A stretch of DNA of 64,000 bases from Dyadobacter crusticola DSM 16708 (lineage in GTDB: Bacteria; Bacteroidota; Bacteroidia; Cytophagales; Spirosomataceae), in contig NZ_JNJB01000011.1 of assembly GCF_000701505.1 (NCBI RefSeq), positions 62,001-126,000 of the forward strand. The letters run 5' to 3'. How positions within the stretch are numbered: the stretch's first letter is position 1; every line of letters starts with the position of its first letter. The position numbers and the translations under genes were made by a program. Under the pieces are notes generated by a model, which was not told the origin of the DNA, searched no databases, and was given only the letters and a program-made list of their open reading frames with translations. Positions 8,637 to 15,835 of this stretch are shown here, one piece after another.

Positions 8637-10025
8637 ATGAGAAAACAACTCTTGACAATCGCTTTATTGAGCGCAATGGCATTTAACCAGGCATGTAATT
8701 CGAAAAAGGAAGAGGCGAAGGATGAGGAAGCTAAAAAACCGCTGAGTCTGATCGTGGTTGAGCCCGGCCATTTCCATGCGGCGCTTGTGCAAAAATCCAT
8801 GTACGCCGATGTGGATTCGGTGGTTCACGTGTATGCAACCGACGGTCCGGATGTGAAAGCTTACCTGGACAAGGTGGAAAAGTATAACACCCGTGGCGAA
8901 GATCCGACCCGCTGGAAAGAAGAAGTGTACACCGGTACCGATTTTATGGACAAAATGCTGTCTGATAAGAAAGGTAATGTGGTTGTTTTGGCAGGAAATA
9001 ATCAGAAGAAAACGGATTATATCAAACGGTCTGTGGACGCTGGCCTGAACGTACTGGCCGACAAGCCAATGGCGATTGATGCAGCCGGTTTTGACAAACT
9101 GAAAGAAGCATTTGCCAGTGCAGAAAAGAACAAGGTGCTTTTGTATGATATCATGACAGAGCGTTACGAGATCACGAATGCGCTGCAACGCGAGCTTGCT
9201 TCTGTTCCCGCGATTTTTGGAGAATTACAAAAAGGAACTGCATCAGACCCGGCGGTGATGAAAGAAAGTGTGCACCACTTTTTTAAATATATCTCAGGCG
9301 AGCCGCTCGTTCGTCCGACCTGGTTTTTTGATGTAAAACAGCAGGGCGAAGGCATGGTGGATGTAACCACGCATTTGATAGATCTGGTTCAATGGAGCGC
9401 TTTCCCGGACGTGACTTTGGATTACAAAAAAGACATCGAGCTGCTGGGTGCGAAACGTACTGCCACGCAGCTGACGCCTTCGCAATTTAAGCTGGTGACT
9501 AAAAGCGAGAAGTTCCCTGATTTCCTGAGCAAAGACGTGAAGGATACGGCATTGAATGTGTATTCCAATGGTGAGATGAATTATAAACTGAAAGGCGTAC
9601 ACGCGAAAGTTTCCGTATTGTGGAATTTCCAGGCGCCAGAAGGTACTGGCGATACGCATTATTCGATCATGAAAGGCTCAAAAGCCAACCTGATTGTGCG
9701 CCAGGGTAAAGAGCAGAAGTACAAGCCGGTGCTTTACATTGAGACAAAAGACAAGAGCAAAGCTTACGAAGATGCAGTTGCGGCCGGCTTCAAAGCCGCA
9801 CAGGACAAATATCCGGGCATTGAGCTGAAAAAGAATGCAGCCGGCTGGGAAGTAACAATCCCTCAGAAGTATGACAACGGCCACGAAGCGCACTTCGCGC
9901 AGGTAGCGAACAAGTATATGGAGTATCTCAAAGCTGGCAAGCTGCCGGAATGGGAAGTGCCGAATATGATTGCGAAGTATTATTTGACCACGGAAGCTTT
10001 GAAGAAGGCGAAGGGCGCGAAATAG
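8637..10025 (+). CDS. Lipoprotein Gfo/Idh/MocA-family oxidoreductase
   Basis: 462 residues from the ATG at 8637, chosen because it gives a clean lipoprotein signal (MRKQLLTIALLSAMAFNQAC) with the lipidated cysteine at position 20. The mature protein begins with a charged spacer and then a degenerate Rossmann entry, SLIVVEPGHFHAALVQKSM, lacking GxGxxG. NVVVLAGNNQKKTDYIKRSV and VLADKPMAIDAAGFDKLKEA (lysine of the E-K-P type) match the family, and FDVKQQGEGMVDVTTHLIDL resembles its substrate domain. The long C-terminus matches the putative-oxidoreductase C-terminal domain found in Bacteroidetes members. It lies 45 bp after the nagB-like gene and ends in a terminator, so it closes this catabolic operon. 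Function is unproven. Confidence 0.86.
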   Translation: MRKQLLTIALLSAMAFNQACNSKKEEAKDEEAKKPLSLIVVEPGHFHAALVQKSMYADVDSVVHVYATDGPDVKAYLDKVEKYNTRGEDPTRWKEEVYTGTDFMDKMLSDKKGNVVVLAGNNQKKTDYIKRSVDAGLNVLADKPMAIDAAGFDKLKEAFASAEKNKVLLYDIMTERYEITNALQRELASVPAIFGELQKGTASDPAVMKESVHHFFKYISGEPLVRPTWFFDVKQQGEGMVDVTTHLIDLVQWSAFPDVTLDYKKDIELLGAKRTATQLTPSQFKLVTKSEKFPDFLSKDVKDTALNVYSNGEMNYKLKGVHAKVSVLWNFQAPEGTGDTHYSIMKGSKANLIVRQGKEQKYKPVLYIETKDKSKAYEDAVAAGFKAAQDKYPGIELKKNAAGWEVTIPQKYDNGHEAHFAQVANKYMEYLKAGKLPEWEVPNMIAKYYLTTEALKKAKGAK

Positions 10026-10047
10026 GGTTCGGCATTTTACATTTTTG

Positions 10048-10078
10048 GCGGGTGGCGCTTTGCGCTGCTCGCTTTTTT
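10048..10078 (+). terminator. Rho-independent terminator after the amino-sugar operon
   Basis: An 11-bp stem, 10048-10058 with 10062-10072, closes a 3-nt loop; three of the pairs are G-U in RNA. Six T follow at 10073-10078. It lies 23 bp after the lipoprotein oxidoreductase stop. Confidence 0.75.
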
Positions 10079-10088
10079 CGTGACATCG

Positions 10089-10547
10089 TCAATCGGCTTC
10101 TTTGTTAATTATTGTATTCAAAACAGTCTGAATTTTGTCATCACTCGCACCTTCCGTCAAATCCAAAATCACGACTGATTTAATTTCAAATTCATCATCA
10201 TCTGCTGCTACGATAGAAAACCAGATTCCATCACTGAAATCATGATGAAAAGTCGTCATAATGTTATGTTTCGGTAAATACAGCGGTTCAATATCTGCCA
10301 TGCGAAAAGCGATCTCCTCGTCAATTAAGTCATGCACTAATTCACATTGGCTCCCTATTGTGGCGACCCAACCAACATCTTTCTCAATGATCTTGCTGAT
10401 TACCTCGTCCAAGTACCGGCGTTCACGACGATCGCTGACCAGAATGCAAAGCCAGTTTGCATTTGGAAGCCTGCTAGACCAGTTTGTGGCAGTATCATAT
10501 TCAATGTGGATCACCCGGCGACCGTACAAAAAGAAGTCTGGTATCAT
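10089..10547 (-). CDS. Hypothetical cytoplasmic protein, 152 residues
   Basis: Not recognised. The protein is soluble and acidic, without a signal peptide or membrane segment. It has alternating predicted strands and helices: RVIHIEYDTATNWSSRLPNA, WLCILVSDRRERRYLDEVIS, VGWVATIGSQCELVHDLIDE and SIVAADDDEFEIKSVVILDL. The composition and periodicity argue for a real gene. It ends head-on against the terminator of the previous operon. It could belong to a small accessory family, since the following genes are also of narrow distribution. No function is offered. Confidence 0.65.
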   Translation of the reverse strand: MIPDFFLYGRRVIHIEYDTATNWSSRLPNANWLCILVSDRRERRYLDEVISKIIEKDVGWVATIGSQCELVHDLIDEEIAFRMADIEPLYLPKHNIMTTFHHDFSDGIWFSIVAADDDEFEIKSVVILDLTEGASDDKIQTVLNTIINKEAD

Positions 10548-10637
10548 AAAATTGGTTGATTCATTGGCTAAAACTTGTCTGGTATCAAACGACCTTACTC
10601 TACGTCGAAATGTACGTGCGATTGTCAGAGGCTCTAT

Positions 10638-11264
10638 CTAAAACCGCCTTCCCACCGAAACCTGCAACTGCGGAAACATGGTATCTCCATTTGTATCCAG
10701 CTGTAAGCCAAGAGACGCGCCTATTGCCAGTTTTCTGTTGACATTATAATTGCCGAAAAGCTGTGCTTGTCCGCCCAATGCAAAGGTGCGCTGCGGCTCC
10801 CTGTGTATGGTCACTGTTAAAGGAAGCGGATAGCCTGTGACGATTGGGAAGTAAATCGCCCGCTGATCAGCCAGGGAAGAACTTTGGTAATGAAGCAATG
10901 CGCCAAGCCGCATTCCGAAGTCAATTTTTGAAGACTTGATAAAATCATAAGCCAGCTTTCCTCCTACTTGTGCTCCGGCGATCGTGTAACGATAAGATAT
11001 GTCTTGCGTTGGCTGGTTTTCAATGGTGACCAGCATCAGGTCTGCGCCATCGTGAATGGTTGTGCTCAGGTCTGCCAGCCAGGAAAGCCGCGGGCTGAAC
11101 TTCTTTTCATATGAAAACCCGAACATCAGCCCGAACATATCTCCGGTGCCAAGCTTGACAAGACCAGCGTTCAATGAGAGGCTTTGTTTAGGTTCCGGCG
11201 ACGTTTGGCCGTGGGATAATGTAGAAATTAGTAATGCAATGCAAATCAACGACAATGCCCTCAT
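10638..11264 (-). CDS. Putative outer-membrane beta-barrel protein, 208 residues
   Basis: A signal peptide (MRALSLICIALLISTLSHGQ) is followed by alternating amphipathic strands with many glycines and aromatics, such as MFGLMFGFSYEKKF, YTIAGAQVGGKLAYDF and KLAIGASLGLQLDTNG. It ends in the phenylalanine (VSVGRRF) typical of proteins inserted by BamA. Eight to ten strands would fit the length. The ATG at 11264 begins the signal peptide. It lies 33 bp downstream of another small barrel gene on the same strand, so the two may share a transcript. No specific substrate can be assigned. Confidence 0.75.
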   Translation of the reverse strand: MRALSLICIALLISTLSHGQTSPEPKQSLSLNAGLVKLGTGDMFGLMFGFSYEKKFSPRLSWLADLSTTIHDGADLMLVTIENQPTQDISYRYTIAGAQVGGKLAYDFIKSSKIDFGMRLGALLHYQSSSLADQRAIYFPIVTGYPLPLTVTIHREPQRTFALGGQAQLFGNYNVNRKLAIGASLGLQLDTNGDTMFPQLQVSVGRRF

Positions 11265-11297
11265 TTAGCTATTTTAATGTGTTTTCAGCAAGATATC

Positions 11298-11969
11298 CTA
11301 CCTACCCTTACCCCGAAACAAGGTTACCCCAACTTTCCCAAACAATCCTTTTCCAGCAATTCCACTTCTCTTATCACTTCTTTGCGAAACCATCAAATCG
11401 TCTCTATGCTCTGCCGAAATCGTAAGTCTTGACCATTTGAGACCTGCCGAAACCGATGCGACCGGGGCTATGCGCTGAAAGTTGAAGACATCTTTGATAA
11501 CCCGGTCCCCCTGACTGGCCTCTCGCTGAACGATTGAAACGAAGAAATTCCCGCCCAGTTTGCCGTCCACAAAAATCTTCAAGCGCGATTCCGGATTCAA
11601 ATAAAGCCGCATGCCCGCATCCGCCGCAATTCTGTGATGCAATTCTCGGGTATAGTGATGCCCAGTCGTTTGGCTTGGATAATGAAAAAGCTGCGGGTGA
11701 ATCTTCTTCTGCGCGTATCCCACCTGCCCCAAAACAGACCATCTCGGATTCAGCGATTTTTCAAAATAGAATCCCCCGCCCCACGAGCGATCCGTAGAAA
11801 AATCCAGGTTCTCTTCCCCGTAATTTACTTCAGCTGCGTAACTTTTGTGATACCAATCGCGCCCATACTCAGCCTGAATGCCAATTTCCCAACCCGGCGC
11901 TTTCTGCGCTTTCCCCGAAAAAGCGAGGCAAACAAACCCTACTGCCAAAATCGTAGACAACTTTTTCAT
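11298..11969 (-). CDS. Putative outer-membrane beta-barrel protein, 223 residues
   Basis: A signal peptide (MKKLSTILAVGFVCLAFSGKAQ) precedes a strand-rich sequence: WEIGIQAEYGRDW, SWGGGFYFEKSLNPRWSVLG, DAGMRLYLNPESRLKIFVDG and VASVSAGLKWSRLTISAEHR. This resembles small OmpA-like or porin-family barrels of Bacteroidetes. It does not end in an aromatic residue (VTLFRGKGR), so the last strand may finish a little before the C-terminus. It is upstream of a similar gene on the same strand; they may be distant paralogues, judged only by size and architecture. Confidence 0.72.
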   Translation of the reverse strand: MKKLSTILAVGFVCLAFSGKAQKAPGWEIGIQAEYGRDWYHKSYAAEVNYGEENLDFSTDRSWGGGFYFEKSLNPRWSVLGQVGYAQKKIHPQLFHYPSQTTGHHYTRELHHRIAADAGMRLYLNPESRLKIFVDGKLGGNFFVSIVQREASQGDRVIKDVFNFQRIAPVASVSAGLKWSRLTISAEHRDDLMVSQRSDKRSGIAGKGLFGKVGVTLFRGKGR

Positions 11970-12059
11970 ATACGTTTACGAAAAAAGATTAAACACATTG
12001 ATTTCGAATGCTATATACCAAAAATTACCGAACAAACGCACCATTCTTTCCATCTGTTT

Positions 12060-12190
12060 CCGTCGGTTAAAACCGACGGCTATAGATAATGGGGTTGGTT
12101 GAATACCAACACAATCCGTTCCCGTTGACTTCAGTCAACGGAACACTTTCCAATCCAATCCATTCCCGCCGAGTTCAGTCGACGGAACAC
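12060..12190. repeat. Three short hairpin repeats
   Basis: Three small inverted repeats stand in a row between two minus-strand genes. The first, 12060-12079, is CCGTCGGTT-AA-AACCGACGG. The second, 12122-12141, is CCGTTGACT-TC-AGTCAACGG. The third, 12166-12185, has the same plan with two mismatches. The second and third share the flank GGAACACT and a preceding ATTCC/GTTCC block, so they are copies of one family. No gene is visible from 11970 to 12218. Confidence 0.8.
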
Positions 12191-12218
12191 TCTTGAAACC
12201 AATTCTAAATTACACCAG

Positions 12219-12476
12219 TCACTCCACCATTTCCCCACCCCGAATCCGTTCCGCCGCCTCAAAAAACTCCACTAATTCCTTAAAGGACCAAAACGTATTG
12301 CTCAGCTCCGGCGTGTAACCTAGCTCCTTTTGTGCGAGGATGTAGCCGCCGAACATATCCCAAACATGCATCCTCCATCGCGCCGGGCTGCTGCTGCTCA
12401 GCAATGTGTCTACCTCTTTGCCAAAAGCCAGCAAAACCGCCTCCGAAGGCTCGTTCGTGTGTGTTTGTGTGTTCAT
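12219..12476 (-). CDS. Small hypothetical protein, 85 residues
   Basis: From the ATG at 12476 (MNTQTHTNEPSEAVLLAFGK); a longer upstream reading is possible but begins inside a REP-like repeat. The protein is mostly helical with Trp-rich stretches (RWRMHVWDMFGGYILAQKEL, SNTFWSFKELVEFFEAAERI) and has no signal peptide. The sequence shows coding-like amino-acid composition. Not recognised. It is divergent from the Xre-type regulator across a gap filled with repeats and starts a low-function accessory segment. Confidence 0.6.
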   Translation of the reverse strand: MNTQTHTNEPSEAVLLAFGKEVDTLLSSSSPARWRMHVWDMFGGYILAQKELGYTPELSNTFWSFKELVEFFEAAERIRGGEMVE

Positions 12477-12528
12477 TTTTATGTTGGTTAATGTGTGAAA
12501 ATCGCTTGAATGTAACATCTCGCACTTT

Positions 12529-12618
12529 GCTTCGACTGCGCTCAGCATGACAAGGGTGAGTTAACCCCCATCACCTAAGCGGCACCGTCATTTGTCACCC
12601 TGAGCGCAGTCGAAGGGC
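12529..12618. repeat. Pair of REP-like repeats in inverted orientation
   Basis: GCTTCGACTGCGCTCAGCAT lies at 12529-12548 and the opposite-facing CACCCTGAGCGCAGTCGAAG begins near 12597. They belong to the same family as the copies near 4.9, 6.4 and 17.8 kb and occupy the divergent intergenic region before the Xre gene. Confidence 0.85.
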
Positions 12619-12743
12619 AAACCAAGCCAGCCACAAAACTCACCAGCTCGGAAACAGTAACCAACCTCCCACCCCCCGTAAATTACCCGAAAACTTCCCG
12701 CCATATTTATATAAATTGCCTTTTCAACGAAATCGCGATTTGT

Positions 12744-13166
12744 ATGACACATACTACCTCCAACCCCAAGATCCACGAAGGCCGCAACCTGAAACGCTTC
12801 CGCGAAATGCTCGGAATCAAACAAGATGTGCTCGCCTTCGAGCTCGGCGAAGAGTGGAACCAGCAAAAAGTTTCGCTCCTCGAACAAAAAGAAAAAATCG
12901 ATGCCGACATCCTCGAACAAGTTTCCGCCATTCTTAAAATCCCCGCTGAGGCAATTCGGAATTTTGATGAGGATCAGGCGATCAATATTATTTCAAATAC
13001 ATTTCACGACCAGGCATATTTAGGTAATCCGCATTCAACATTCAATGTCAATCCAATTGCAGAAATAAGAAGATTTCATGAGGAGAAAATGGAGCTTTAT
13101 GAGCGGATGTTGAAGGAGAAGGATGAGATGATGGGGAGGTTGGAGCGGTTGATTGGGGGGAAATAA
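12744..13166 (+). CDS. Xre-family helix-turn-helix regulator with coiled-coil tail
   Basis: 140 residues. Residues 10-68 form a lambda-repressor-like HTH (HEGRNLKRFREMLGIKQDVL, then FELGEEWNQQKVSLLEQKEK and EQVSAILKIPAEAIRNFDED). Unusually, the Q-x-x-L-A-x-x-L core is split by the extra residues EEWN before the recognition helix. The C-terminal 40 residues are charged and helical (EIRRFHEEKMELYERMLKEK) and probably form a dimerising coiled coil. This architecture recurs in Bacteroidetes, often beside accessory genes. It is followed by an MNT/HEPN remnant and may regulate the local cluster, though nothing in the sequence proves this. Confidence 0.85.
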   Translation: MTHTTSNPKIHEGRNLKRFREMLGIKQDVLAFELGEEWNQQKVSLLEQKEKIDADILEQVSAILKIPAEAIRNFDEDQAINIISNTFHDQAYLGNPHSTFNVNPIAEIRRFHEEKMELYERMLKEKDEMMGRLERLIGGK

Positions 13167-13199
13167 TAGCTCGAACATTGAAAAGAAAAAGACAGCAAT

Positions 13200-13469
13200 A
13201 TGAACAAGCTGGAAAGGTACAGAGATGCTATCGTGAAACTTTGTAAGGCACACAGAGTGAAAAGCTTATATACATTCGGATCTGTTCTAACGGATCGATT
13301 CGACGGAGATAGTGACATTGATCTGATTGTCGACTTCACTCCCATGCAAGTTGAAGATTACGCGGATAACTATTTTGATTTTAAATTCTCATTGCAAGAT
13401 ATTTTCAAACGCCCTGTGGATCTGCTGGAAGAAAAAGCGATTAAAAACCCATATTTCTGCAAAATATAA
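13200..13469 (+). CDS. MNT-type nucleotidyltransferase (antitoxin of HEPN/MNT pair)
   Basis: 89 residues, typical for minimal nucleotidyltransferases. The signature LYTFGSVLTDRFDGDSDIDL carries the GS motif and the D-x-D metal ligands of the polymerase-beta fold, with a third acidic position expected near RPVDLLEEKA. In HEPN/MNT systems such proteins neutralise the HEPN ribonuclease, in the best-studied case by AMPylating it. It begins 34 bp after the Xre gene and is followed by the HEPN reading frame 22 bp later, the usual order for this family being either way. The partner here is broken, so this is probably a leftover antitoxin. Confidence 0.88.
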   Translation: MNKLERYRDAIVKLCKAHRVKSLYTFGSVLTDRFDGDSDIDLIVDFTPMQVEDYADNYFDFKFSLQDIFKRPVDLLEEKAIKNPYFCKI

Positions 13470-13490
13470 ACCAGCAAAAGCAGCTTGTGT

Positions 13491-13816
13491 ATGGACAATG
13501 AGATCAAAACCTGGCTATACGACATTCTCAATGCGATCGCAGAGATCGACAGTTTCTTCGCCGACCGGCCCATGCTATTCGCCAACTACCAAGCTGATTT
13601 ACGCACAAAACGCGCCGTCGAAAGAAACATTGAAATCATCGGAGAGGCAATGAACCGCATTATCAAGAAGGATAGCGCCATTCGAATCACCAATTCCCGA
13701 AAACTTGTCGATGTTCAAAATCGGATCATTCGGTTTCGGATGATATTATTTGGGGGATTATGGTGAGGCACTTGCCGGTTTTGAGGGTGGAGATTGAAAA
13801 GTTTCTTAAAGAATGA
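13491..13816 (+). pseudogene. HEPN (DUF86/HepT-like) toxin, frameshifted
   Basis: From the ATG at 13491 the frame encodes a good HEPN start (MDNEIKTWLYDILNAIAEID, KRAVERNIEIIGEAMNRIIK, RITNSRKLVDVQNRII) and then runs into unrelated residues and stops at 13766. The proper C-terminus is in another frame: from about 13738 it reads DIIWGIMVRHLPVLRVEIEK and stops at 13816. The join falls exactly where family members carry the histidine of the R-x4-H ribonuclease motif; about 13 bases appear deleted. The arginine of that motif is also Gln here (VQNRII). The toxin should therefore be inactive. A sequencing error is a less likely explanation, because the His-bearing bases are absent altogether. Confidence 0.85.
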
Positions 13817-13931
13817 AAATTCTGAGGACGATTGGTTATAAGCTCAATAGTATATCGCGTTTTGACTATATTTTCTTCTTACCTGGTTTATTGGATGAGT
13901 ACAGGCCCTCTCTTATTAATGCTTGTTTTAA

Positions 13932-15227
13932 ATGATAAACACTATTTCCGACCTCTTAGAACAATTTAAACAATACGCCCTGACAAAGATTGAACAGGAT
14001 GAGAGCAGCGTCAAACACCGGGTAACTATTGGGGAAATGTTTGAAGGAGTAACTCAGCAACTCTTATCTAGATCTGTTTTTAAAGGCCTTAATTTGAAAA
14101 TTGTTCAGCGCAGTTTCATTTTCAACGACGAAGGAGCAATGAGTGATGAAATGGATTGTATGCTAGTTGTTGGTGAAGGACAGAATATTTCGTTTTCAGG
14201 CCGCTTCAAGTATCATATTAGAGATGTCATCGCCGTATTTCAAGTTAAAAAGAATTTGTATGCCAATGACATTGACGATTCTCACCAAAATCTCCGATCT
14301 GTTCTAGATATTTCCACCCCAAGGGATGCTGAATCTTTTGTAGGCCGCATGCATCGTGATGCTTATCGTGCTCTGGTAGGTAAAAAATTGCCGGAAAGGT
14401 CAAGAGTCGAAAAACTTCCGGACAAGGAGAAAATGGCTTATCATTTATTACTCATGGAAGCTTTTCATCCACTAAGAATTGTTATAGGATACTATGGCTA
14501 TTCATCCGAATTTTCACTTCGTGAAGGCTTTGTAAAAAAAATGGAGCAGAATTTGAAAGACGGATCAACCAAAGGTTATAGCCCTGGCGGCCTCCCTAAT
14601 TTATACATTTGCGGCAATAACACGATTATTAAAAATGATGGAATGCCCATGGCTTTTCCGTTCACTCAAAATCCGTATTATTGGGAAATCCTTATGTCGT
14701 CGTCAGGAAAATCAATGTATCATATGTTGGAGCTTATTTGGACCCGTCTATCATACAAGTTTGGCATAAGCTCAGAAATTTTTGGAGACGATTTTGACCA
14801 CGAAGCCGTACATCCATTCTTAGCTTGTAAAGAAATAAAACTTAATGAATCTCAATGGGGCTGGGATTTTAAATATAACTACCTAACAAAAAAACAATTA
14901 GAAATTCCACTATCTGCTTTGCCATGGAAACCGTATGAGCTAGATGTGCCGCAGTTTGTAATACTCCAATTTCTTCAAGAGCAAAGCCCTTGCAATGTAT
15001 CAGATCCAGGCCTCCTCGGTTTAATCTCAAAAAATCATATCGACTTCGAGACTGCATTAGAAGGTTTGATTGCTGGGCGTATATTGTATAGGGCGGAAAG
15101 TGAGATCGGCTTGTTACCCGATAATTTGCAAATTTATATTTCCGGCGATGGAAAAATATATGCTGGTGAAAACAAAAGTGGCGAAATGTTTCATTATTTT
15201 ATGAAAGGAAACTATCAGGATTTATGA
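13932..15227 (+). CDS. PD-(D/E)xK nuclease-like protein (DUF6602-like), 431 residues
   Basis: Soluble, no signal peptide. The N-terminal 120 residues resemble the DUF6602-type restriction-endonuclease fold: GEMFEGVTQQLLSR (helix with Glu), SDEMDCMLV (metal-binding Asp) and IRDVIAVFQVKKNLYAND, where Q-x-K replaces the usual E-x-K, as also seen in Mrr-type nucleases. The middle part is unrecognised. The last 90 residues (VPQFVILQFLQEQSPCNVSD, FETALEGLIAGRILYRAESE) look like a winged helix. Codons are visibly more AT-rich than in the flanking genes, suggesting acquisition. It stands alone between a broken toxin-antitoxin pair and a DUF4160/DUF2442 pair, so a role in defence against foreign DNA is plausible but is only inference. 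Confidence 0.68.
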   Translation: MINTISDLLEQFKQYALTKIEQDESSVKHRVTIGEMFEGVTQQLLSRSVFKGLNLKIVQRSFIFNDEGAMSDEMDCMLVVGEGQNISFSGRFKYHIRDVIAVFQVKKNLYANDIDDSHQNLRSVLDISTPRDAESFVGRMHRDAYRALVGKKLPERSRVEKLPDKEKMAYHLLLMEAFHPLRIVIGYYGYSSEFSLREGFVKKMEQNLKDGSTKGYSPGGLPNLYICGNNTIIKNDGMPMAFPFTQNPYYWEILMSSSGKSMYHMLELIWTRLSYKFGISSEIFGDDFDHEAVHPFLACKEIKLNESQWGWDFKYNYLTKKQLEIPLSALPWKPYELDVPQFVILQFLQEQSPCNVSDPGLLGLISKNHIDFETALEGLIAGRILYRAESEIGLLPDNLQIYISGDGKIYAGENKSGEMFHYFMKGNYQDL

Positions 15228-15240
15228 ATAGCTCGCAAGC

Positions 15241-15378
15241 AGCAAGTTTTCCATGCACACGGGCAGCAGCGCGCCTAGCGGGATTTGGAATACTATGATG
15301 CGAACTCAATGTAGTTCTCACCTCCGTTGCTGAGATGCAGGTCGATGTGGCACTAGCCTAAGCCTACGCCGTTGTGGA
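15241..15378 (-). pseudogene. Relic duplicate of part of the FAD oxidoreductase gene
   Basis: This stretch aligns along its length, at roughly two-thirds identity by eye, with 16118-16254 inside the FAD oxidoreductase gene on the same strand. Clear anchors are AGCAAGTTTTCCATGC against AGCAAATTTTCCATGC and AGGTCGATGTGG in both. It corresponds to the region coding for LPIRMENLLPANKN and upstream residues, but contains stops and small indels. It is a decayed fragment left by duplication or by loss of a second, related gene. Confidence 0.8.
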
Positions 15379-15612
15379 CCTGGTTGGTGCCTGCTCCTTA
15401 GAAAAGGAAAAGAAACCTTCAAAGCTTAGATCTTCATCAAGCTTTTCCCAATGAATTCCGAAAGGAGATAATTCGTAGTTTTCCCTTTCATCGCTGGACG
15501 CATTTAATAATCTCGGGAACCACTTTAAAGGATGACTGCGCTCTTCGCCATTTACGGTTTGGATAAATATATTATCATCCTCAAACCAAACTTTTTTTAC
15601 TTCAATTTCCAT
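15364..15612 (-). CDS. DUF2442 protein
   Basis: 82 residues from the ATG at 15612, which overlaps the last 11 bases of the upstream DUF4160 gene and so is the natural coupled start; a longer start at 15633 is possible. Residues 1-65 match the DUF2442 pattern: EIEVKKVWFEDDNIFIQTVN, then HPLKWFPRLLNASSDERENY and ELSPFGIHWEKLDEDLS. DUF2442 and DUF4160 genes are often adjacent and are suspected to form toxin-antitoxin-like modules; the roles of each are not settled. The last residues (PTRSTTA) and the stop are encoded by the neighbouring relic sequence, so the C-terminus is probably not the original one. Confidence 0.85.
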   Translation of the reverse strand: MEIEVKKVWFEDDNIFIQTVNGEERSHPLKWFPRLLNASSDERENYELSPFGIHWEKLDEDLSFEGFFSFSKEQAPTRSTTA

Positions 15613-15835
15613 GATACTCTTTCCATTTAGCAATGATGATTTCCTTATTCTCTTCGATTAGGGATTCTGCTAAACTAATGTCTTTCCTTTTTATCCCTTT
15701 ATTATCAATCAGTTTAACAGGATTTACCTCAAACTTTGCTTCACCGTCTGCATTCTTAACGTGAACATGAATCGGTAAGTGCTCATTGGAGTAAAAATAG
15801 AATCTCAAACCGAAGACTATAAATAGTGTAGGCAT
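15602..15835 (-). CDS. DUF4160 protein
   Basis: 77 residues, the normal size. The family pattern is plain: PTLFIVFGLRFYFYSNEHLP, then IHVHVKNADGEAKFEVNPVK and a helical C-terminus (AESLIEENKEIIIAKWKEYH). The conserved H-x-P-x-H-x-H run (EHLPIHVHV) is intact. It is the first gene of a two-gene unit with DUF2442, overlapping it by 11 bases, which points to coupled translation. A toxin-antitoxin-like function is commonly proposed for this pair but rests on association rather than sequence. Confidence 0.9.
   Translation of the reverse strand: MPTLFIVFGLRFYFYSNEHLPIHVHVKNADGEAKFEVNPVKLIDNKGIKRKDISLAESLIEENKEIIIAKWKEYHGN

Noticed and set aside
13485-13766. Intact short HEPN protein of about 92 residues
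   Set aside because: The last residues (RFRMILFGGLW) do not match the family, whereas the correct C-terminus is found in another frame just downstream, so it is a broken gene.
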